Origin: UBA6244 sp963676875
GTDB taxonomy: Bacteria; Bacteroidota; Bacteroidia; Bacteroidales; F082
Assembly: GCA_963676875.1 (NCBI GenBank)
Contig: OY781436.1
Span: forward strand, 3,782,001-3,846,000
DNA length: 64,000 nucleotides
Direction: 5' to 3'
The notes under the pieces were generated by a model. That model had not been told where the DNA came from, searched no databases, and was given only the letters and a program-made list of their open reading frames with translations. The position numbers were made by a program, and so were the translations under genes. This document shows, in pieces, positions 36,695 through 44,243 of the stretch. Numbering within the stretch: the stretch's first letter is position 1; the number at the start of each line of letters is the position of its first letter.

Positions 36695-37948
36695 TCAATG
36701 CGTTACCTTAGCCACTTCGTGTGGGTTATGTTTGTGCTTGAATAGTACGGCAAACAACAATGCTACCACCAGCGAATAGGCTGCAAAGGTGAGCCATATG
36801 CCTTGCCATTCAAAGTGACCGTCAGCACCTTTAAAGTAGTTGTCGATGATGAGTCCGCTGCTCCAACTGCCAAAAATGGCTCCAAATCCGTTGGTCATCA
36901 TCATGAATACCCCCTGGGCACTGGCACGGATGCTCGAGTCGGTTTGAGTTTCCACAAATAACGATCCCGAAATATTGAAAAAATCGAAAGCCATTCCATA
37001 AATGATATTGGACAATACAATCATCCACAGGGCTTCGGCAGGATTGCCAAATCCAAACAGGGCAAAACGCAGTACCCAGGCAAACATGCTGATTAACATT
37101 ACTTTCTTTATGCCAAACCTCAACAGAAAAAACGGAATGGCCAGTATAAACAAGGTTTCCGACATCTGTGAAATGGACATGATGATGGCGGGATATTCGA
37201 TGGTGAGCAAATCGGTATATTCAGGTACCTTGGCAAAATCGTGCAAGAAAGTATCACCGTAGGCATTGGTAAGCTGCAATGAAGCACCCAACAACATGGA
37301 AAAAATGAAAAACATGGCCATTTTGCTGTTTTTGAACAGTGCAAAGGCTTTTAGTCCCAGCATCTCCACCAGCGTTTTGTTCTCGCCGCCTTTGGTCACT
37401 GCACATTTGGGCAGGGTGAACGAAAACAATCCCAATACCAATGAGGCCATGGAGGCCACGTAAAACTGCATGGCTGAGGTTTCTATTTTGAGCAAACTAA
37501 CCGTCCACATGGCCACGATAAACCCAATGGTGCCGAACACCCGAATGGGCGGGTAGTGCTTGATAACGTCCAGCCCGGCTCCTTTGAGTGCCGAATAGGC
37601 TACCGTAATGGCCAACGAAATGGTGGGCATATAGAAAATCATGTTGAGCAGCATCACCCAAAAAAAGGTGGTAGGATCGTTTACCTTGGGCAGCATAAAC
37701 AACACCGCAGCGCCTATCAGGTGAAAAATACCCAACAGTTTCTCGGCGTTGATCCAGCGGTCGGCAATGATGCCCGCAATGGCCGGCATAAAAAGTGAGG
37801 CAATGCCCATGGTTGAAAAGATGACGCCAAATTCGGTGCCTGTCCAATGTCTGTTTTGAAACCAGTATCCTCCAATGGTAATGAGCCACGCTCCCCAAAT
37901 AAAAAATTGAAGAAAGTTCATTACCCCGATCCTAAACTTTATACCCAT
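36695..37948 (-). CDS. MFS transporter, nucleoside:proton symporter (NupG-like)
   Basis: A 417-residue major facilitator with about 12 membrane helices. The start MGIKFRIGVMNFLQFFIWGA and the stretches GIIADRWINAEKLLGIFHLI and ANIIYGMAFDFFNISGSLFV-like segments are typical of the NupG/XapB nucleoside permease family. It probably imports nucleosides across the inner membrane. It converges with the DUF151 gene (35 bases between stops) and diverges from thyA. The placement next to thyA-folA fits nucleotide salvage but is not proof of a link. The substrate range is not determined. Confidence 0.88.
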   Translation of the reverse strand: MGIKFRIGVMNFLQFFIWGAWLITIGGYWFQNRHWTGTEFGVIFSTMGIASLFMPAIAGIIADRWINAEKLLGIFHLIGAAVLFMLPKVNDPTTFFWVMLLNMIFYMPTISLAITVAYSALKGAGLDVIKHYPPIRVFGTIGFIVAMWTVSLLKIETSAMQFYVASMASLVLGLFSFTLPKCAVTKGGENKTLVEMLGLKAFALFKNSKMAMFFIFSMLLGASLQLTNAYGDTFLHDFAKVPEYTDLLTIEYPAIIMSISQMSETLFILAIPFFLLRFGIKKVMLISMFAWVLRFALFGFGNPAEALWMIVLSNIIYGMAFDFFNISGSLFVETQTDSSIRASAQGVFMMMTNGFGAIFGSWSSGLIIDNYFKGADGHFEWQGIWLTFAAYSLVVALLFAVLFKHKHNPHEVAKVTH

Positions 37949-38088
37949 TGTGTGTCGATTTTATAGAAATACGTTAATTTTGGCAAATATAAACGAAAAT
38001 CAACCTTGTTCACCCATTGTTTTAATGGGGTTGGATGCAAAGTTTCAATGATTTTTCAACTGTTTAATTCTTAAGCGAAAACCATTTT

Positions 38089-38913
38089 ATGCGACAATAC
38101 CTTGATCTTCTGTCACACGTACTCGAAAAGGGAAACAGAAAAACCGACAGAACCGGTACGGGCACCATTTCTGTGTTCGGTCCCCAATTGCGTTTCGACC
38201 TGAGCGAAGGATTTCCCATGCTCACTACCAAGAAGCTGCACCTCAAATCGATTATTCATGAGTTGTTGTGGTTTTTGGCGGGCGACACCAATATTAAATA
38301 TCTGAACGACAATGGGGTGCGTATCTGGAACAGTTGGGCTGACGAAAACGGAGATTTGGGTCCCGTTTACGGAGCTCAATGGCGCAACTGGAATGGGGAA
38401 GGCATCGACCAGATAGCTGAGGTGGTACATCAAATTAAGACCAATCCCGACAACCGCCGTATGATTGTGGCTGCCTGGAATCCAAGCGTGCTGCCCCTTT
38501 CGGGGAAAAGTTTTTCCGAAAATGTGGCCTTGGGTAAAGCTGCACTGCCACCCTGCCATGCATGGTTTCAGTTTTATGTGTCGGAGGGCAAACTTTCGTG
38601 CCAACTGTACCAACGAAGTGCCGACATCTTTTTGGGTGTTCCTTTCAATATTGCTTCTTACGCTTTGCTCACCCTCATGATTGCCCAGGTTTGCGATTTG
38701 AAACCCGGCGAATTCGTGCATACATTTGGCGATGCCCATATTTATCTGAATCATTTGGAACAAGTCAACCTGCAGCTTTCGCGCGAACCCAGACCCCTGC
38801 CCGTGATGAAGATCAATCCGGAGGTGAAGGATATCTTTTCATTTAAGTTTGAAGATTTCGAACTCACCAATTACCATCCGCATCCGCACATCAAGGGCGA
38901 AGTTTCTGTTTAA
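38089..38913 (+). CDS. thyA: Thymidylate synthase
   Basis: ThyA methylates dUMP to dTMP using methylene-tetrahydrofolate, which it turns into dihydrofolate. The 274-residue protein has the catalytic Cys156 in LPPCHAWFQFY, the N-terminal RTGTGTISVFGPQLRFDL, and the dUMP-binding QRSADIFLGVPFNIASYALL. A few extra residues (SFSENVALGKA) lie just before the cysteine, a small insertion relative to E. coli. folA follows after 17 bases, so the two enzymes that use and recycle the folate are made together. Confidence 0.97.
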   Translation: MRQYLDLLSHVLEKGNRKTDRTGTGTISVFGPQLRFDLSEGFPMLTTKKLHLKSIIHELLWFLAGDTNIKYLNDNGVRIWNSWADENGDLGPVYGAQWRNWNGEGIDQIAEVVHQIKTNPDNRRMIVAAWNPSVLPLSGKSFSENVALGKAALPPCHAWFQFYVSEGKLSCQLYQRSADIFLGVPFNIASYALLTLMIAQVCDLKPGEFVHTFGDAHIYLNHLEQVNLQLSREPRPLPVMKINPEVKDIFSFKFEDFELTNYHPHPHIKGEVSV

Positions 38914-38930
38914 TTCCTTATCAAGACACC

Positions 38931-39434
38931 ATGCATTCCGAAAAAAATATTTCCATCATTGTGGCCATTGCAGCCAACAACGCCATCGGTAAAAACAACG
39001 ACCTGCTGTGGCATATTTCTGCCGATTTGAAACACTTCAAACGTATTACCGAAGGAAATCCGGTGATTATGGGCGAGCGTACCTATTATTCATTGCCCAA
39101 ACGTCCCTTGCCCAATCGCTTGAACATGGTATTGACCGATAAAACCGGATTTGAAATAGCAGGCTGCGTGATGGCTTACAGCATTGATGAGGCCATTGCC
39201 AAAATGCCCGACGACAAGGAGAATTTTATAATAGGTGGTGGTTCGGTGTACAAGCAGTTTTTGCCCAAGGCCAACCGATTGTATATCACACAGGTTTTCA
39301 AGGATTTTGAAGCAGACACCTTTTTTCCGGAAATCGATCCGTTAGTTTGGGAGTTGGTTTCGGAAGAACGTGTGACCGACGACCCTCAAAACGATTTTGA
39401 ATACGCTTTTCAAGTGTATGAAAGAAGGAGTTAG
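38931..39434 (+). CDS. folA: Dihydrofolate reductase
   Basis: DHFR regenerates tetrahydrofolate from the dihydrofolate made by ThyA. The 167-residue sequence shows IVAIAANNAIGKNNDLLWHI at the substrate pocket (the acidic residue sits in ISADLKHF), VIMGERTYYSLP for NADPH binding, and IIGGGSVYKQFLP. It is 17 bases behind thyA in an operon. Its last four bases overlap the end of the convergent TlpA-like gene. Confidence 0.96.
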   Translation: MHSEKNISIIVAIAANNAIGKNNDLLWHISADLKHFKRITEGNPVIMGERTYYSLPKRPLPNRLNMVLTDKTGFEIAGCVMAYSIDEAIAKMPDDKENFIIGGGSVYKQFLPKANRLYITQVFKDFEADTFFPEIDPLVWELVSEERVTDDPQNDFEYAFQVYERRS

Positions 39435-39955
39435 TTGAGCAGTTGCTCAATCACCGTTTTCATTTCATCGAACTCTTTTTTGTCGTAAAGACGCGTCAGA
39501 AAGGCGATTCTGCCCGTTTTGTCGATGACCACATTGCGGGTTACCCCGCTTTTGGGATAAGCAAATTGGTGAAAAACATCCCCTCCCGGATCCAGTGCCA
39601 TGGGGTAGGAAATTTTCATTTGTTGTATAAATTTATTCACCGTTTCCAAAGGTTCGTCGTAATCCACCCCGATGAGCATGAAATCCTTGCTTTTATTGGG
39701 AAGCCATACTTCATTTTCCAGGTGAGGCATTTCTTTCCGGCACACCGAGCACCAACTGGCCGTAAATTGAAGTACCACCACTTTTCCACGTAAGTGGGCC
39801 GCTTGTAACGTGTCGCCCGAAGTTAAAACCAATTGAAAATCAGGCGCTATTTGTCCTACGGCCACACGATAACCCCGCAGACTGTCGGGAGGAGTGTTTT
39901 GCGACATCAGGGTTCCGGCCAGCAGCGGCAACAGCAGAAGCAGGTATTTGAACAT
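39431..39955 (-). CDS. TlpA-like thiol-disulfide oxidoreductase
   Basis: A 174-residue exported thioredoxin-fold protein. The ATG at 39955 (MFKYLLLLLPLLAGTLMSQ) gives a proper signal peptide; an in-frame codon at 40015 would bury it. The redox site is ASWCSVCRKEMP (CxxC), in the AhpC/TSA-Redoxin/TlpA family, with the cis-proline region near YPKSGVTRN. It probably reduces or resolves periplasmic disulfides. A TACATTTG -7 box lies at 39971-39978 on the minus strand. Convergent with folA. Confidence 0.88.
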   Translation of the reverse strand: MFKYLLLLLPLLAGTLMSQNTPPDSLRGYRVAVGQIAPDFQLVLTSGDTLQAAHLRGKVVVLQFTASWCSVCRKEMPHLENEVWLPNKSKDFMLIGVDYDEPLETVNKFIQQMKISYPMALDPGGDVFHQFAYPKSGVTRNVVIDKTGRIAFLTRLYDKKEFDEMKTVIEQLLN

Positions 39956-40093
39956 AGGTGGAATTTTTTGCAAATGTAAGGGAATGTTTTTGTTGACTTG
40001 TGCGGTAGGGCACAATCAAAAGTGAAAATAAGGTTTGAATTGGCTGCAGGACGGACTAATCAAAGGTTTTTCTTAAAAAAGTAATAAGTGGTG

Positions 40094-40123
40094 TTGGTTA
40101 AGTTATCCTTTTTTATATTTTTG
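40094..40123 (+). promoter_or_regulatory. Bacteroidota-type promoter for tRNA-Met
   Basis: TTG (40094-40096), 19 bases, TATTTTTG (40116-40123). The tRNA starts 13 bases further on, so the transcript has almost no leader. Confidence 0.85.
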
Positions 40124-40135
40124 CAGGCTCAAAAC

Positions 40136-40209
40136 GGCGGGGTAGCTCAGTTGGTTAGAGCGTCGGATTCATAACCCGGAGGTCTCGAGTTCAATTCTCG
40201 ATCCCGCTA
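40136..40209 (+). tRNA. tRNA-Met (anticodon CAT)
   Basis: A 74-base tRNA with acceptor GGCGGGG/TCCCGCT, D stem GCTC/GAGC, anticodon loop TTCATAA and T arm TCGAG-TTCAATT-CTCGA. CAT reads methionine. The first acceptor pair is weak, but the D stem and anticodon stem look like the elongator rather than the initiator type. No encoded CCA. A hairpin terminator follows at 40221. Confidence 0.93.
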
Positions 40210-40220
40210 CATTAAAAAAG

Positions 40221-40249
40221 ACAGTTGCCAAGGGGTGACTGTTTTTTTT
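40221..40249 (+). terminator. Terminator of tRNA-Met
   Basis: ACAGTTGCC pairs imperfectly with GGTGACTGT and is followed by eight T residues, starting 12 bases after the tRNA. Confidence 0.75.
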
Positions 40250-40438
40250 ATGGTTCATGACATCTGAACAAAGCAACGCAACAATTCACCCCCATCCACA
40301 CGATTTTCAAAATTAACTGATTAAAAAATGACTAACTTTGTGAACAGAGACCCAACCTGAATCGAATGACCAAACCCATAATCACAAAGGCTTACGACAA
40401 GGATGATATTATTATAGATGTTATGATAATAGAACAAA
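40250..40438. other. Intergenic, no feature seen
   Basis: AT-rich sequence between the tRNA-Met terminator and the first REP-like hairpin. No ORF or conserved element is supported. Confidence 0.4.
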
Positions 40439-40505
40439 ATCCCGAAGGGATGAAATTATTATAGAAAATGAATTTAAATGATAACAAAACCCCGAAGGGG
40501 TGACA
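40439..40505. repeat. Left pair of REP-like hairpins beside the RAYT gene
   Basis: ATCCC-GAA-GGGAT (40439-40451) and ACCCC-GAA-GGGGT (40489-40501), with centres exactly 50 bases apart. The second extends to AACCCCGAAGGGGTGACA (40488-40505), whose perfect reverse complement is at 40986-41003 on the other side of the transposase. Confidence 0.85.
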
Positions 40506-40520
40506 CAAAAACATTTAACA

Positions 40521-40982
40521 ATGCCTGGAACATTTTCACAATTATACATTCAGGTTGTTTTTGCGGTAAAAGGCCGTGAAAACCTGATAAACAAAACCTG
40601 GCGTGATGAATTGCATAAGTATATTGCCGGCATCATTAAGGGTAAAGGACAAAAACCAATTATTGTAAATGGAGTTACTGACCATATTCACGCCTTTATT
40701 GGGTTAAAACCTTCAATGGCAATTTCTGATTTGGTTCGCGACATTAAAAACAACTCTACCAATTTCATCAACGATAATAGATTTATTAGAGGCGGATTCC
40801 AATGGCAGGAAGGATATGGTGCTTTTTCATACTCCCATTCGCATATCGGAAACGTTTACAATTATATCTTAAATCAGGAAAAACACCATCGGAAAAAGAG
40901 TTTTAGAGAGGAGTATCTGGATTTTTTAGAAAAATTTGATGTGGAATATGATGAAAAGTATTTGTTCGAGTGGTACGAATAA
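40521..40982 (+). CDS. REP-associated tyrosine transposase (IS200/IS605 TnpA-like)
   Basis: A 153-residue Y1 HUH transposase. The metal-binding HUH motif is H55-I-H57 in TDHIHAFIGL. The likely nucleophile is Tyr115 in NVYNYILNQEKHH. The WQEGYGAFSYSHSHI stretch is typical of the Bacteroidota RAYT group. The ATG at 40521 fits the family start (MPGTFSQLYIQVVFAVKGR); an earlier codon at 40500 lies within the hairpin. No tnpB accessory gene is present. The gene is bracketed by inverted REP-like hairpins, two on each side, which are probably its substrate. The frame is intact, so it may be active or recently acquired. Confidence 0.88.
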   Translation: MPGTFSQLYIQVVFAVKGRENLINKTWRDELHKYIAGIIKGKGQKPIIVNGVTDHIHAFIGLKPSMAISDLVRDIKNNSTNFINDNRFIRGGFQWQEGYGAFSYSHSHIGNVYNYILNQEKHHRKKSFREEYLDFLEKFDVEYDEKYLFEWYE

Positions 40983-40985
40983 ATA

Positions 40986-41052
40986 TGTCACCCCTTCGGG
41001 GTTAGGGAGCTTGAGCCGCGGTTGTGTTATAATAGTTACAACCCTTCGGGTT
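40986..41052. repeat. Right pair of REP-like hairpins beside the RAYT gene
   Basis: ACCCC-TTC-GGGGT (40990-41002) and AACCC-TTC-GGGTT (41040-41052), centres 50 bases apart, in inverted orientation to the left pair. TGTCACCCCTTCGGGGTT (40986-41003) is an 18-base perfect inverted copy of the left flank. Confidence 0.85.
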
Positions 41053-41153
41053 TGTAAGTAGAGGGATTTATTAGGGTTGTTGAAACGTATCCCTCCGACC
41101 AACCAATCTTGTGAGTCAAAACCTGACGTCATAGTTTTATTGCAAAATAAGAT

Positions 41154-41408
41154 ATGCATGCCCAGGACAAAACCACCCGTATGTTTGGGCTTGTAGAACA
41201 GTGGCGGCAAAGTAGCCTAAGTCAAAAACAATTTACTCTTGAATACGGCATCAAACTTGCCACCTTTGGTTAGTGGGTCAAAAAGCATCGTCATCATCAT
41301 TTTGGTGTGGTCGATCGGTTGGATACTTTTTATCCAATTATCGGTTGCAACAGCAATATCCTGAATGAAGAGAATTTTTTGTTAAAAAAATGTTATTACC
41401 CAAAATAA
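41154..41408 (+). pseudogene. Relic of an IS66-type accessory (TnpA-like helix-turn-helix) gene
   Basis: The frame starting at ATG 41154 reads RMFGLVEQWRQSSLSQKQFT, then EYGIKLATFG, an amber stop at 41271, then WVKKHRHHHFG. The pattern WRxSxLSQxxF...GIxxATFxYWxKKxR is that of IS66-family accessory proteins and similar transposase-linked HTH proteins. The stop sits where the family has tyrosine. No transposase gene follows. The rest of the frame to TAA at 41406 is not recognisable. Assignment rests on motif recall. Confidence 0.55.
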
Positions 41409-41479
41409 AACTACTGTATCAACCTGAAATACTGTTAATTTGCGGCATTAAATATAATAAGTCTAAATAAGAATTAAAA

Positions 41480-42550
41480 ATGAAAAAAGCTTACTCATTT
41501 CTTATCGTGCTGGCCATGCCGGTCACTTTATTGCTTTTTAGTTATGTGTCAGGAAGTCCGGGCGGAAAAACCGGCTCTCCGGGCGACAATGGCAATACCT
41601 GTACCGAGTGTCATGGCGGAACTGCCCAATCTCAATTTATGTGGATTAGCTCTACCATCCCCGCCGAAGGTTTCACTCCCGGTGAAACGTACCAAATCAC
41701 CGCCACGGGAACCCATCCCGGTGTGGTGAAGTTTGGATTTGAACTAACTGCCGAAAACAACATGGGCGCCAAAACAGGCATTTTCACCATTACCGATGCC
41801 ACACGTACCAAACTGGCCAATGGTGGTCACTCGGTGACGCATAAATCGGCCGGAGTTACTCCTGCCGGCAATACCAATTCGTGGACCATGGACTGGACAG
41901 CACCTGAGGCAGGTCCCGTAACTTTTTATGCTGCCTTTAATGCGGCCAATGGCAACGGAAACACCGGTGGAGACATTATTTATACCTCTTCTCTCATGGT
42001 TAATGAACTGGTGTTGAACCCGGTAATTACCGGAGTTGATCCTGCCCATGCACCCCTGGCTTTTACGGGTGATTTAGCTGTAATGGGTATGGACACCCAA
42101 TGGGAATCGGGCGTTTCGGAAGTGCGTTTTGCCTTTCACGACGATCCCATGGAAATGTTCTCAGCTTCCACCATTGTGGTAGAATCGAATACCTTACTCA
42201 CAGTATCTGTCACCATTCCCGACAATATTCCGGTGGGCTCCTACGATGTGTATGTGGACGATTTGATGTTGGCAAACGGGTTTGTAGTGGATCAACTGGA
42301 TGCCATTCAAAACACAGAATTGGCAGAAGGTGTGACTATTTTCCCCAATCCAACCGCCGATTTCTTGCAGGTTAAAGCGCCATTGGGTTCCAAATTGACT
42401 CTTGTGGATATGCAAGGACGTGTACTTCGTACGGTAAATGTGGAACAAGAAACGACACGCTTGAATGTGATGGATTTTCCTGCCGGATATTATTTTATGA
42501 ACATTCGTTTGGACGGAAATCAGGCCACCAAAAAATGGCTGAAAAAGTAG
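41480..42550 (+). CDS. T9SS-secreted protein with choice-of-anchor V / Reeler-like domain and CxxCH motif
   Basis: A 356-residue protein with an N-terminal signal (about 1-25). A short segment, SPGGKTGSPGDNG, precedes CTECH (Cys41, Cys44, His45), a possible haem c or metal site. A beta-sandwich domain follows (about 55-175), resembling choice-of-anchor V/Reeler domains (GFELTAENNMGAKTGIFTI), then a second beta domain (about 180-270). The C-terminal 75 residues form a type A T9SS sorting domain (FPNPTADFLQVKAP, then LVDMQGRVLRTVNV and NIRLDGNQATKKWLKK). It is therefore probably exported across the outer membrane. Function unknown. A terminator follows. Confidence 0.86.
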   Translation: MKKAYSFLIVLAMPVTLLLFSYVSGSPGGKTGSPGDNGNTCTECHGGTAQSQFMWISSTIPAEGFTPGETYQITATGTHPGVVKFGFELTAENNMGAKTGIFTITDATRTKLANGGHSVTHKSAGVTPAGNTNSWTMDWTAPEAGPVTFYAAFNAANGNGNTGGDIIYTSSLMVNELVLNPVITGVDPAHAPLAFTGDLAVMGMDTQWESGVSEVRFAFHDDPMEMFSASTIVVESNTLLTVSVTIPDNIPVGSYDVYVDDLMLANGFVVDQLDAIQNTELAEGVTIFPNPTADFLQVKAPLGSKLTLVDMQGRVLRTVNVEQETTRLNVMDFPAGYYFMNIRLDGNQATKKWLKK

Positions 42551-42581
42551 CCTAAACAAGGACTTCTAATCATTGCCCGCG

Positions 42582-42631
42582 CCATCCCAACGTTTTTTTG
42601 ACTATCAAACGACGTTGGGATGGTTTTTTTT
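42582..42631 (+). terminator. Terminator of the T9SS cargo gene
   Basis: CCATCCCAACG (42582-42592) and CGTTGGGATGG (42613-42623) form a perfect 11-bp stem with an 20-base loop, followed by eight T. It ends 41 bases before the zinc-ribbon gene. Confidence 0.85.
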
Positions 42632-42671
42632 ATGTCCGGTTTTTTGTAATTTTACGGCAAAAACCCAAAAA

Positions 42672-43025
42672 ATGGAACATGTTTGTTTGGATTGCGGCGA
42701 AAAAATACAAGGTCGCATCGATAAGAAATTTTGTAGCGATCAATGCAGAAATTCATACCACAATCGGCAAAACCGCGACGAAACCGAATTTATACGAGGT
42801 ATTAATTCCATCTTACGAAAAAACAGAAACATCCTGCGCAGACTAACACCTGAAGGAAAGTCGAAGGTGAAAAAGCAAACCCTGGAGCAATTCGGTTTTA
42901 ATTTCAAATACTTCACCCACGTTTACGAAACCAAAGAGAAACGGGTCTATTATTTTTGCTACGAGCATGGTTATCTGCCGTTACCCGATGATTATTTTGC
43001 TTTGGTGGTGAATAAGGATATATGA
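42672..43025 (+). CDS. Small zinc-ribbon protein of unknown function
   Basis: A 117-residue basic protein. The N-terminus has four cysteines, C5-x2-C8 and C21-x3-C25 (HVCLDCGEKIQ; KKFCSDQCRNSYHNRQN), fitting a zinc ribbon of the kind also seen at the start of DUF2116-like proteins. The rest is Lys/Arg-rich, ending with ETKEKRVYYFCYEHGY and PLPDDYFALV. The start at 42672 excludes 33 upstream codons that run through the preceding terminator. It could bind nucleic acid or ribosomes, but nothing shows this directly. The region after it has no gene for 530 bases. Confidence 0.75.
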   Translation: MEHVCLDCGEKIQGRIDKKFCSDQCRNSYHNRQNRDETEFIRGINSILRKNRNILRRLTPEGKSKVKKQTLEQFGFNFKYFTHVYETKEKRVYYFCYEHGYLPLPDDYFALVVNKDI

Positions 43026-43558
43026 GATGTAAAGGGCAGGAAGGGCTGGTAGGTGAGAATGTGAAACGGTGGAGTGGAGAAGGGGTTACTGGGTGATTTT
43101 GTGACGAAGGCAACTAGGTGATTACAGCCACCCGACCTGTGCGGCTAAGGTAGAGAAATTAAAAAAGTCCGAAACGAATTTCATGTTTTTCTGATACAAT
43201 CCTATGTGTCTTATCGATTTTGATAATTGCATTTTCATAAAACCAATAGCTTAGTATCCCTGCCCTTGCGCGCGAATGTTGCATGTGCCCACCTCATAGC
43301 TGACGTTACAAGGAATACCATAACATCACTTTATTCATTTATTATCATATTGATATTAAGCCACATACAATATTCCACGACGCGTATAACACCCTCCAAG
43401 TCAGATGATACGATTTTGTGACGGCCCGATTTCGCATTTCATGAATTCTTTCCGCATTTTTGAATTAAGCATTGTTTGTCATTAAAACAGATGGTCAAAA
43501 ATGCTTTTAAAATGCAGATTTATCAATTAATAATTATCAACAATTAAAACTTAACACG
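43026..43558. other. Gene-free stretch, no feature seen
   Basis: 533 bases with mixed composition. A G-rich run (about 43035-43100) resembles degenerate simple repeats seen elsewhere in the window. The AT-rich last 100 bases probably hold a promoter for the truncated FISUMP gene. No ORF or clear hairpin was found. Confidence 0.4.
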
Positions 43559-43939
43559 ATGAAAAAATTACTACTTTTAATATTGGTGGCTCTTTTTACC
43601 ACCACAAGTTTGATAGCCCAAGTGGCCATAAACGCTACCGGTGCAGCTGCTGATCCCTCTGCTGCGTTAGACGTAGGCAGCACCACCAAGGGATTTTTAC
43701 CACCTCGCATGACAAGGGAACAAATGAACGCTATTGTTGACCCTGTGCAGGGTCTATGGGTATATTGTAGTGATTGTATTCCTAAAGGTCATTATTTTTA
43801 TGATGGTACTTGTTGGACTCCTCTTTCTCTAAGCCTAAACGTCGATGAAATATATAACCCCATCGCCGGAGAAATATGGATGGATCGCAACCTGGGTGTC
43901 AGTCAGGTGGCTACTTTTTGTAAAGTGCTGTATATATGA
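43559..43939 (+). pseudogene. Truncated FISUMP-type gene
   Basis: The frame has an intact signal peptide (MKKLLLLILVALFTTTSLIA), the KGFLPPRMTREQMNAI motif, and the beginning of a FISUMP domain (GEIWMDRNLGVSQVATF). It then shifts to unrelated residues (CKVLYI) and stops, at 126 residues in all. In intact relatives this point continues with about 150-200 residues. The truncation is probably a deletion or frameshift; no continuation was found in other frames up to 44190. It may still be translated and secreted as a short product. Confidence 0.75.
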
Positions 43940-44190
43940 AAGGTGTAAAATTTCAGGACAACCTATATCCGGGAGATATCTCAACTCCAAAAATGCGGAT
44001 TTCGATATGAACTGTGTTAATAAACAAGTATTTTCTCATAATTTTTTTGATAAGTATTTAAACTTGAACCAATGGCAAAAGCCTGTCTCATCAATTTATT
44101 TCTATGGCTATTTTAATTACGCGTTCCGGTTTTCCTTATCCCTTTGTCCCTTGTCCCTTGTCCCTCAGACTCTTGAATCCCGCCCCCTTT
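43940..44190. other. Gene-free stretch with a short heptamer repeat
   Basis: Between the truncated FISUMP gene and the next terminator. The only structure seen is three tandem copies of TTGTCCC at 44144-44164, related in period (7 bases) to larger arrays at 47.5 and 51.7 kb. Confidence 0.5.
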
Positions 44191-44224
44191 AAAAAAAAAG
44201 CCCGACGAAAGTCGGGCTTTTTTT
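44191..44224 (-). terminator. Bidirectional terminator after the M13 peptidase gene
   Basis: A stem of AAAAAAGCCCGAC and GTCGGGCTTTTTT with loop GAAA, flanked by A and T runs on both sides, 20 bases from the stop codon of the minus-strand peptidase gene. It could also end transcripts from the left. Confidence 0.9.
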
Positions 44225-44243
44225 AGTTATGTCATTGATCAAG

